Virus record (IMG/VR): IMGVR_UViG_3300037137_000598
Coordinates: 1-29,094 of that record
DNA length: 29,094 nucleotides
Source: a virus
Reading direction: 5' to 3' (one strand)
The notes under the pieces were generated by a model. That model did not search any database. It saw nothing but the letters and a program-made list of their open reading frames with translations, and was not told the DNA's origin. Position 1 is the stretch's first letter. Every line of letters begins with the position of its first letter. Of the stretch, positions 14,174-20,586 are shown piece by piece. The position numbers were made by a program, and so were the translations under genes.

Positions 14174-14199
14174 CCGAGGGCCGCTCTCGCGGCCCTCGG
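14174..14199 (-). terminator. Intrinsic-terminator-like hairpin after the holin gene
   Basis: Perfect 11-base arms CCGAGGGCCGC (14174-14184) and GCGGCCCTCGG (14189-14199) enclose a 4-base loop, 25 bases past the holin stop. On the minus strand the stem is followed by CTTTGCG, a short T-run. It probably ends the virion and lysis transcript. Its arms resemble those of the hairpin at 7872-7900. Confidence 0.7.
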
Positions 14200-14224
14200 G
14201 TCGAGGTGGATGAAGCGGCTTGGT

Positions 14225-14635
14225 CTAGCTGTCCGGCGGTACTGCCGGGCCTGCGTCGGCCGCTCCTCCGAGCACTCCTCCGGCGCTCGGAAGCGGCAGC
14301 CCGAGGTCCTGCAAGCTGCCGTACATCGAGTTGAGCAGCGCGGCGAGCATGACTACCCAGATCGCCGTCGCTATCGAGCTGAGGTCCACGCCGAGCACGG
14401 CCAAACCGCCGTACATCTGCGCGAATATGTAGATCGCCGCCCACGGCAGGACCTTCCCGGCCACGTCGTCCCGCAGGAAGTTCGTGAGCTTCCCGAAGTT
14501 GAAGTGACCTCCTGCGTCGGTGCGCGGGTTGATCGCCGCGGCGACTCCGAGCACGATGTCGAAGCCGACGAGGGCGAAGATGGCTACGAGCTGCTGGTCG
14601 TGAAGCAGCCTCTGTAGTGCCTCGTTCAGCGTCAC
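14225..14635 (-). CDS. Holin
   Basis: A 136-residue membrane protein with three likely membrane segments: about 17-34 (VAIFALVGFDIVLGVAAA), about 62-82 (VLPWAAIYIFAQMYGGLAVL) and about 86-105 (SIATAIWVVMLAALLNSM). A loop with NFGKLTNFLRDDVAGK follows segment one, and the C-terminus is flexible and Gly/Pro-rich. The FDIVLGV...GKL...FL pattern resembles phage holins that follow endolysins in high-GC phages. It would form membrane lesions that release the endolysin at lysis. GTG 14635 is preceded by GGAGGAGG. It is the last gene before the terminator. Confidence 0.8.
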   Translation of the reverse strand: MTLNEALQRLLHDQQLVAIFALVGFDIVLGVAAAINPRTDAGGHFNFGKLTNFLRDDVAGKVLPWAAIYIFAQMYGGLAVLGVDLSSIATAIWVVMLAALLNSMYGSLQDLGLPLPSAGGVLGGAADAGPAVPPDS

Positions 14636-14687
14636 TTACTCCTCCTCCGGGGCGAATCGGTTGTCTGGAGTCTGCGCTCTCGGTCGG

Positions 14688-16157
14688 CTAGAGCAGCGGT
14701 ATGCGCGCCGCCTTCGCCACTGCCTCGATCTTCGCCTTCGCGTCCGCGCTCCCCTTCGGAGACGACACGCCGAGGTGCGTATGTGAGCGGCCCGGGTCGC
14801 CCGGCCAGTTGCCCACGAGCGCGATGACCTGACCGACCTCCACGATCTGACCCACCTTCACAATCCTGCTCCCGTAGTGCGTCGAGAAATACTCGTACCC
14901 GTCGGCCGTCTTGTAGTAGATCGTCCAGCCCCAGATGCCGATGGCATTGTTCGGAGGCAGGCTCGGGTCGTGTCCGCTGAGCCGCGTGACCTCGGCTCGC
15001 TCAACGGCATAGACCGGCGTGCCGCCCGGCGCGCAGAAGTCGATGGCCCAGTTCACTTGCGGCAGCCCGGCCGTCTGATGCGGCCCCTGGCAGACCTGAG
15101 ACAACGTGCCCGCGGGATGCGGGTAGCACAGCTTGAGCGTGTCGGCGCGCACGTACTTGAGCGCGACTCCGTCCATCGCCCACTCGCCCGCGTGCGGTCC
15201 CTGCTCCAGCTTCTCGGCGCGTAGCGCCAGCCACGTTCCCTTCCCGTAGTCGCCGGTCGTCGTCAGGTGGACGGATCGCTGGTACGCCTTCATGGCATCG
15301 CGCAGCGCGGTGCCGTAGTCGTCCGTCTCCTCCCCCAGTTTCTGATCGAGCAGACGGAGCCGGATCATCCCCCGCTTGAGTCCCTTCACGGTCGAGTAGT
15401 CGCGCGTCTGCTTCGCGCCCGGGCCGAAGCACGGGCCGGTGTACGGAAAATGCTTGAGCGTGAGCATGGGAACCTCCGGTGGGATCGGTGGCTTAGGCGG
15501 CGTCGGCGGCATCTGCGGAACGGTGTCCTTCCACTCGCTCCAGTCTGTCACGTTGTCGGCGGTGTAGAGGCAGTGCGCCACGCTCGCCGGGTACGCAGAG
15601 CGCGGCGATGTCGTGGAGTACAGAAGCGTCACGCGCTTTGCGCCCTCGCGGAAGGCGTGGTCGATGCACCGCTGGTATTCGTCGAGGTACATCTGGCCGT
15701 TGCCCTCCAGCGGGAACATCTCCAGCGCCAGGTACGCGAACGCGACGTGCTGCCAGCCCTGCTCATTCTGTACCCACGGCAGCGTCGGCATGTGCACCGG
15801 CTTGCCGTACGGATTCACCCAGAAGTCGAGGAGGTAGCCGCCGATCTCCTGTAGCGAGAGGTGGTCGTCCACCACGTCCTCGACGTTCGGGCCGATGAGG
15901 TCGGCCTGCCAGTCCACGGCGACTCCGAGTAGGTAGGTCAGGTCGTCCATCGTCCGCACGTGCATCCACGGACCGTGCGGAATCCCCGCCTGCCGGTACA
16001 GCTTCCGCTGGTAGTCCCACACGGTCGGGTCGCGGGCCACGTCAACGCCCACGTTGAGCGTCGCCCAGCTCACTCCTGCGGCCTTCTGCTCTCCGACGTT
16101 CTCGACGTTGCCTCCTGGCCGTCGGAGCAGCGTGCCGGTGCCGAACAGCAGCTCCAT
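14688..16157 (-). CDS. Modular endolysin with M23 peptidase domain
   Basis: A 489-residue protein. Residues 1-210 look like a TIM-barrel glycosidase-type domain (GPWMHVRTMDDLTYLLGVAV at 62-81, LALEMFPLEGNGQMYLDEYQ at 143-162, RVTLLYSTTSP at 175-185), but no clear GH25 acidic pair is seen. A proline linker (213-230) leads to a peptidoglycan-binding domain (about 255-320; ALRDAMKAYQRSVHLTTTGD). An M23-type metallopeptidase follows (about 360-465): AIDFCAPGGTPVYAV, STHYGSRIVKVGQIVEVGQV and SHTHLGV supply Asp373, His427, His459 and His461. The position of the usual first zinc ligand is Asn369. It would cut host peptidoglycan at lysis, and a holin follows. The start ATG overlaps the upstream TGA. 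Confidence 0.88.
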   Translation of the reverse strand: MELLFGTGTLLRRPGGNVENVGEQKAAGVSWATLNVGVDVARDPTVWDYQRKLYRQAGIPHGPWMHVRTMDDLTYLLGVAVDWQADLIGPNVEDVVDDHLSLQEIGGYLLDFWVNPYGKPVHMPTLPWVQNEQGWQHVAFAYLALEMFPLEGNGQMYLDEYQRCIDHAFREGAKRVTLLYSTTSPRSAYPASVAHCLYTADNVTDWSEWKDTVPQMPPTPPKPPIPPEVPMLTLKHFPYTGPCFGPGAKQTRDYSTVKGLKRGMIRLRLLDQKLGEETDDYGTALRDAMKAYQRSVHLTTTGDYGKGTWLALRAEKLEQGPHAGEWAMDGVALKYVRADTLKLCYPHPAGTLSQVCQGPHQTAGLPQVNWAIDFCAPGGTPVYAVERAEVTRLSGHDPSLPPNNAIGIWGWTIYYKTADGYEYFSTHYGSRIVKVGQIVEVGQVIALVGNWPGDPGRSHTHLGVSSPKGSADAKAKIEAVAKAARIPLL

Positions 16158-16564
16158 CAGCCGCCGATGGCGTCCTCTGGTAGTCGCATTGCGACCTCGT
16201 GCACGGCCTGGCGCAACTGCTCGATCTGACTCACCAGAGCATCAAGCGTCGGTCGTGCTTGAAGTTCGGCGTTCTGCGCGCGCAGCGATGCGACTTCCTC
16301 GCGTGTAACTGACACGTCCTCTTGCAGTCGGTCGGCCTTCTCGGCCAGCGCATCACGCTCATCGCGCCACGCTCTCGCCGATCCTTCGGCGGCAGCGGCC
16401 TGAGCGCGCAGCTTCCCGAGAACCAGGAACCCTGCGAACAGCACCGCGAGCGCGATGACATCGAGCAGTACCCGCAGCGCACTGGGCAGCTCATCGAGCA
16501 CCTGAGAGAAGATGACGCCGACCGCTATGAGCGGCGGAATTATCAGCTTCGCCTCGCCGAGCAC
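16157..16564 (-). CDS. Membrane-anchored coiled-coil protein of the lysis region
   Basis: A 135-residue protein with two hydrophobic segments (about 7-23, KLIIPPLIAVGVIFSQV, and 32-50, VLLDVIALAVLFAGFLVLG), followed by a long coiled coil (about 52-118) rich in Ala, Glu and Arg. It starts at GTG 16564. It directly precedes the endolysin with a TGATG overlap, so it may be a second holin, a holin regulator or a spanin-like protein. A spanin is less likely if the host has no outer membrane. I cannot place it in a named family. Confidence 0.7.
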   Translation of the reverse strand: MLGEAKLIIPPLIAVGVIFSQVLDELPSALRVLLDVIALAVLFAGFLVLGKLRAQAAAAEGSARAWRDERDALAEKADRLQEDVSVTREEVASLRAQNAELQARPTLDALVSQIEQLRQAVHEVAMRLPEDAIGG

Positions 16565-16645
16565 CGGGAGCAGGTGCCCCTCCCTTCAACGATCTTGCAG
16601 AGTGAACGAGTCTATGCAGTGGTCAAGACGTCGGGCATCTGGCGC

Positions 16646-17221
16646 TCACCGCACGAACGCGAGGCCCGCCCGGGCGAAGTGGTTGTGCGGGTTCCGGTTG
16701 AGAGCAGCGCGCGCTCGTGCCTCCCTCGTGAACTCCTCGTCGTAGCGGAAGCCTGCCGCGGCCATCGCACCCTTCCAGTACGCGGCGGGCTGGCAGTTGA
16801 CGTGATGGTGCCCCGGCTGCCCCGGCTCGGCGTGCGTGAGGAGCACGCTGTCGGCGGCGCTGAACGTCTCCAGGAAGTTCGGGACGTGCTCCTCCTCGAC
16901 GTGCTCCACGAACTCGCACGACCAGGCGAGTCCGAAGTGGTAGGGCAGCTTGAGCGGACCCTGCGCGTAGTCGTGGCAGACGATGTCCTCGCGCCCCTGG
17001 TCGATCCCGTCCACTCCGAGCACGCGGCAGCCGCCGCTGGCGAAGTAGTCGAGCGCATGGCCCTCCCCGCAGCCCACATCGAGCACCGACTTCACTCCGC
17101 GCGCGAACACGAGCCAGTCCCACAGGTCGGGGAAGTAGGTCGCCGGGTCGCCACCCTTGATGTAGCCGCCGAGGTGCGGCTGCGCCTGGTCGGCGTAGAA
17201 CTCAGGCGCGAGTCCCGGCAT
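16646..17221 (-). CDS. SAM-dependent methyltransferase
   Basis: A 191-residue class I methyltransferase. Motif I is VKSVLDVGCGEGHALDYF (43-60), motif II has VLGVDGID (67-74), a later acidic position is VCHDYAQGPL (81-90), and FGLAWSCEFVEHVEEEHV (96-113) is the usual motif IV region of small-molecule and sugar methyltransferases. A His-rich loop GHHHVN (137-142) and a WKGAMAAAGF helix follow. It overlaps the glycosyltransferase gene upstream by 20 bases, so the pair probably act in one pathway, for instance methylating a sugar added to a virion protein. The substrate is not readable. Confidence 0.85.
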   Translation of the reverse strand: MPGLAPEFYADQAQPHLGGYIKGGDPATYFPDLWDWLVFARGVKSVLDVGCGEGHALDYFASGGCRVLGVDGIDQGREDIVCHDYAQGPLKLPYHFGLAWSCEFVEHVEEEHVPNFLETFSAADSVLLTHAEPGQPGHHHVNCQPAAYWKGAMAAAGFRYDEEFTREARARAALNRNPHNHFARAGLAFVR

Positions 17222-18338
17222 ACCAACCTCGGTCCCACAGCGTCCCGAGCCGCGTGAACCAGTCGGCGTACATCGGGCCTACGGCATCCAGCGAGAAGCG
17301 TCTGAGCGCGGCCTTCCGCACCACCTTCGGCTTCATCGCCATCGCCCGCTCGGTCGCCGCGCAGGCCTCCGCGAGCGTGGTGAACCGCAGCTCGTCGGGC
17401 ACCGTGTCCACGAACGCTCCGAAGTCGGTCGAGACGGCCGGAGTCCCGCAGAGCGGCCCTTCCACAGCCACTGCTCCGAACGGCTCGATGTAGAGCGTCG
17501 GGACAAGGAGCGCCCGCGCTCGGCCCATCAGCTCGTTACGCTCGGCCACGCCGACGGTGCCAACGTAGTGAACGTCTCCCTCCAGCCGCGAGCCGTCGTG
17601 GCACTCGATCAGCCCCTCGCTGCTGCGGGCGACGCCGCTGCCCGCGAAGTAGACCGGCAGCTCCAGCTCGCGGCCGATCTCGGCGGCGATCTGGATTCCC
17701 TTCCGCGCGATCATTCGACCGACGAAGCAGAGGTAGTCGTCCTTCCGGTTGTGCAGCGACCACTCCTCCGGGGCAAAGAAGTTAGGGATCACGGTGTCGT
17801 AGAAGCGGCCGGTCGCCTGGCCCCACTTGCCGTACATGAAGTGCCGCCAGGCGTTCGACTCGAAGCAGATGTGCGGGTGATCGGCCATGCTCTTGTCCGA
17901 GATCATCACGCCGTCGTAGCCCGCGGCCCACTCGACCGTCTGCGCCTGCGGGAGCGCCTCGTAGATCGGCTTCATGGCGAGGCCTCCGGTGAGCAGCACG
18001 ATGTCACCCCTCTCGTAGCGGACGCCGATCTCCCCGATGGCTCGGGCGTTGATCGTGCGGTAGGAGAAGTCGGTGGATGACCAGCTCCCGGCCACGATGG
18101 GCAGCATGTTCGCGTCCTCGTCGCCGTACCACTGGCGCATCTCCGCATCGGTGAACAGCGGCACGAGGTCGACGCCCGGATCGACCTCGGAGTGCTCGCC
18201 CCCGTACAGCGTGATCGGCCAGCCGAGCGCCGTCATCATCGTCAGGAACTTCGCCGTCTTGGTCGTGAACGCGCACACCGTTACGTCGCGGGAGACGTGC
18301 GCGTGCGGGAGGGCAACGAGGTGAAGGGTAGGACTCAT
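17202..18338 (-). CDS. GT-B glycosyltransferase (family 4-like)
   Basis: A 378-residue protein of the GT-B fold. The nucleotide-sugar domain is clear: DYLCFVGRMIARKGIQIAAE (201-220), ELPVYFAGSGV (226-236), HYVGTVGVAERNEL (257-270) and the E-x7-E motif EPFGAVAVE (285-293) followed by GTPAVSTDFGAFVDTV. The N-terminal acceptor domain has SRDVTVCAFTTKTAKF and ALGWPITLYGGEHSE. It transfers a sugar, with retention as family 4 members do, to an unknown acceptor. It lies between a tail-tip gene (ATGA overlap) and a methyltransferase within the virion operon, so glycosylation of a virion or tail protein is the simplest idea. Confidence 0.88.
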   Translation of the reverse strand: MSPTLHLVALPHAHVSRDVTVCAFTTKTAKFLTMMTALGWPITLYGGEHSEVDPGVDLVPLFTDAEMRQWYGDEDANMLPIVAGSWSSTDFSYRTINARAIGEIGVRYERGDIVLLTGGLAMKPIYEALPQAQTVEWAAGYDGVMISDKSMADHPHICFESNAWRHFMYGKWGQATGRFYDTVIPNFFAPEEWSLHNRKDDYLCFVGRMIARKGIQIAAEIGRELELPVYFAGSGVARSSEGLIECHDGSRLEGDVHYVGTVGVAERNELMGRARALLVPTLYIEPFGAVAVEGPLCGTPAVSTDFGAFVDTVPDELRFTTLAEACAATERAMAMKPKVVRKAALRRFSLDAVGPMYADWFTRLGTLWDRGWYAGTRA

Positions 18339-18871
18339 GGAATGTACGGAGCGATACGCACAACCGTCAGGCCGCCATTGACGAGATCGTCGCTGCTCCC
18401 TCGGTTGTGAAAGACCTGGAGATTCACCGACTGCGGCAAGTCGGCCACAAAGAATGTCGTCTTGTGCTGGACGTCGGGGTAGTTCGCATTCGGCCGGTGC
18501 GTATCGAGGCCGTTGCCGATGTCCTGGTAGTCCTGCCCCCCTTGAAAGACCGGCCCCTCAACGATGTCCCAGGCTCCCACATTGTCCATGAGCGCCCAAG
18601 TGTGGACATCGTAGATGCCCTCCTCGTTGATCGTGATGAGGCCGGTCGCCGCATTTACGGATAACGCCGTGCCTGCCACGGCCGACCGGTTGTAGTCGGT
18701 GATTACGTCCAGGGACCCAGAGGAGATGGTCTGACCGTCGGGAATGGCGAGTAGCGCGTAATCGACTGTGATCGTTGAGAACAGACTGGGCCTCCGCGCG
18801 AGCTGCGCCGTGCGCCAGCCGAGGCCGCCGATGTCGCGCTCGGTCGTCGGCTCCTGCACCGGCTGCGTCAT
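18335..18871 (-). CDS. Tail-tip protein with C1q/TNF-like domain
   Basis: A 178-residue protein. After a short N-terminal tag (about 1-30) it is predicted all-beta, with the recurring C1q/TNF-like pattern: ITVDYALLAIPDGQTISSG, SVNAATGLITINEEGIYDVH, WALMDNVGAWDIV, and a final strand LTVVRIAPYIP. In phage tails such domains form trimeric heads of fibres or tip proteins that bind host surfaces. Its place after the tail-associated protein fits a receptor-binding or minor tail role. The start overlaps the upstream stop (ATGA). Confidence 0.65.
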   Translation of the reverse strand: MTQPVQEPTTERDIGGLGWRTAQLARRPSLFSTITVDYALLAIPDGQTISSGSLDVITDYNRSAVAGTALSVNAATGLITINEEGIYDVHTWALMDNVGAWDIVEGPVFQGGQDYQDIGNGLDTHRPNANYPDVQHKTTFFVADLPQSVNLQVFHNRGSSDDLVNGGLTVVRIAPYIP

Positions 18872-20121
18872 GCCATCCCCTCCGCATCTGCGCTCGTCTG
18901 AATCTCGCTAAGCGTGAGCACGCTCGGCGTCGCATCCCAGCTCACCGTGTAACCGTAGACGCGCTGCACGCCGCTGAACCCGCCCTTGACCTGACTCGCC
19001 GCGGAGACGCCCACGAGGTCACCGATCCCGAAGCAGCCGATATAGCGGTCGTCCACCGGCTGAACATGGATGATCTCCCTCGGCGTGGCGGCGAAGTACG
19101 AGTAGACCAGCCACTGGTAGCGCGCCAGCTCGCGCCCCGGCGTACCGAACCCCGGGATGCAGTCGGCGTCGTACTGGTCGAGGATGTCCACCTTCATACG
19201 CACGCCATAGGCCGCCTGAGCGGCGACGCGACGAGCGATGACCGCGGCGTAGGGATTGCTCCCGGGATAGCCCGCTAGGCCGGTGTCGTCGCCTGTGACG
19301 TTGAAGCACCAGTGCTGGTCGCCCGCGGGGTCAGCCGCCGTCTGCACTCGCGGGCCGCCGTAGAGCCAGTACTTGTTGACCATATTCGTCATGTCGCGGT
19401 TCCAACGTAGGTTCGCCACCGAGAACTGCCCCTGGCCGTAATCGAGATCGACGCTGCCCGACTGGTCGGTGCCGTAGTCGCCGTTATAGAAGTCGATGGT
19501 GCCGGTGACGCCCATCGTCCCGGCGTCCGTGTAGGTGATGATTCCGTCCAGCGTGCCCGTCGAGACGAGCAGGCTGAACAGCTCCATGATCGTCATGGGC
19601 ACGTCCACCGGCGCTCCGCTCACGTCGGTCACCCCGATGCCGAATCCCTGCCCGAGGTCGAGGAATATCTCGCCCTCGGCGTCGGTCGGAGGGCCGCCGC
19701 CACAGTCCACCGTGTTCGTCAGCACCGCCGCCATGATGTCCGGCGCGTACACGTAGTCGAAGAACAGGTCGCCCCCGGCGGTGCCATCTCCGAAAGGCTT
19801 GGAGAAGTCGCAGTCGTCAGCCCGCACAACGCGCGCGTTCCACAGCTCCATGTGGTCCTGCGCGTTGTAGACGGTGACGCCGCCGTCCTTATTCGTGTCC
19901 GTCTCGGTGTTCAGGATCGGCCCGTGGAACACGATGCTGTCGTCGTCCAGGGTGATCATCAGGAGATCGCCGCAATCGCCAGCGTCCGTCTCCATGTCGA
20001 TGCTCACCTGAGCCTGCGCTGGTCGATTCAGCCGCGGTGTCCAGCTTCCCGCGATGGCGACGTCCGTTCGCTCCACGCCACCGATGTAGACCTGAGCGGT
20101 CTGGTTCGTGCCGCAGGCCAC
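18868..20121 (-). CDS. Tail-associated / baseplate hub protein (Tal or gp27-like)
   Basis: A 417-residue protein following the distal tail gene, the position of tail-associated proteins in siphoviruses. It begins at GTG 20121. The N-terminal part is beta-rich: QVYIGGVERTDVAIAG, RPAQAQVSIDMETD, DDDSIVFHGPIL and a YNAQDHMELWNARVV element, typical of the hub ring domain that recurs in phage T4 gp27 and relatives. A central segment has MTIMELFSLLVSTGTLDG. The C-terminal part has PGRELARYQWLVYSYFAATP and GIGDLVGVSA. No lytic domain is visible. It likely forms the tail tip around the tape measure end. Confidence 0.75.
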   Translation of the reverse strand: MACGTNQTAQVYIGGVERTDVAIAGSWTPRLNRPAQAQVSIDMETDAGDCGDLLMITLDDDSIVFHGPILNTETDTNKDGGVTVYNAQDHMELWNARVVRADDCDFSKPFGDGTAGGDLFFDYVYAPDIMAAVLTNTVDCGGGPPTDAEGEIFLDLGQGFGIGVTDVSGAPVDVPMTIMELFSLLVSTGTLDGIITYTDAGTMGVTGTIDFYNGDYGTDQSGSVDLDYGQGQFSVANLRWNRDMTNMVNKYWLYGGPRVQTAADPAGDQHWCFNVTGDDTGLAGYPGSNPYAAVIARRVAAQAAYGVRMKVDILDQYDADCIPGFGTPGRELARYQWLVYSYFAATPREIIHVQPVDDRYIGCFGIGDLVGVSAASQVKGGFSGVQRVYGYTVSWDATPSVLTLSEIQTSADAEGMA

Positions 20122-20124
20122 GAG

Positions 20125-20586
20125 CTACAGGTCCGCGCTCTCGGAGAACAGCCCGAAGTCGAAGTGTCGGGTGCGATAGCTGTCGGCCGGTGAGATGACC
20201 AGCTCGCGCTCATACACCACGGTCAGCGAGTGCGCGCCGTCTCCCGGAGCAGTCCATGCCAGCGTGCCTGTCGTCGGCGCGAGCATCCCTTCCAGCGCCG
20301 CCCGGAGTGCTGCCTCCATCGCATTGAACACGGCCTGGCAGCCGCTCGGCGGAACCGACTGCACGATCATCCGCCCTTCGATCACCGGATGCCGCGGACC
20401 CTTCCATGTCCTCCCGCGCAGCCCTCCGTGCGCGAACGGCTTGTCCTGCCCCGTGAAGCGCAACGTCGGCCCGTCGAGGCCGTGAATGTCGTCGATCCAG
20501 TAGAGATCGTCGTTCGAGCCTTGCCCGAACACGCCGTTGTTGAAGGTGATCGCGCCGAGGGTGTAGATCGCCGAGTAGTCCGCCAT
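20125..20586 (-). CDS. Distal tail protein, short (Dit-like)
   Basis: A 153-residue protein between the tape measure and the tail hub genes. The N-terminus AIYTLGAITFNNGVFGQGSN and the core DGPTLRFTGQDKPFAHGG with GPRHPVIEGRMIV fit the ring-forming N-terminal domain of distal tail proteins. HFDFGLFSESADL closes the sheet. It is shorter than many distal tail proteins and lacks a carbohydrate-binding C-terminal domain. It would form the ring at the tail end where the hub attaches. Confidence 0.75.
   Translation of the reverse strand: MADYSAIYTLGAITFNNGVFGQGSNDDLYWIDDIHGLDGPTLRFTGQDKPFAHGGLRGRTWKGPRHPVIEGRMIVQSVPPSGCQAVFNAMEAALRAALEGMLAPTTGTLAWTAPGDGAHSLTVVYERELVISPADSYRTRHFDFGLFSESADL

Noticed and set aside
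12616-14334. 572-codon open frame on the plus strand
   Set aside because: It is antisense to the amidoligase and neighbouring genes, has low-complexity Arg/Ala/Val composition typical of GC-rich shadows, and shows no motif.
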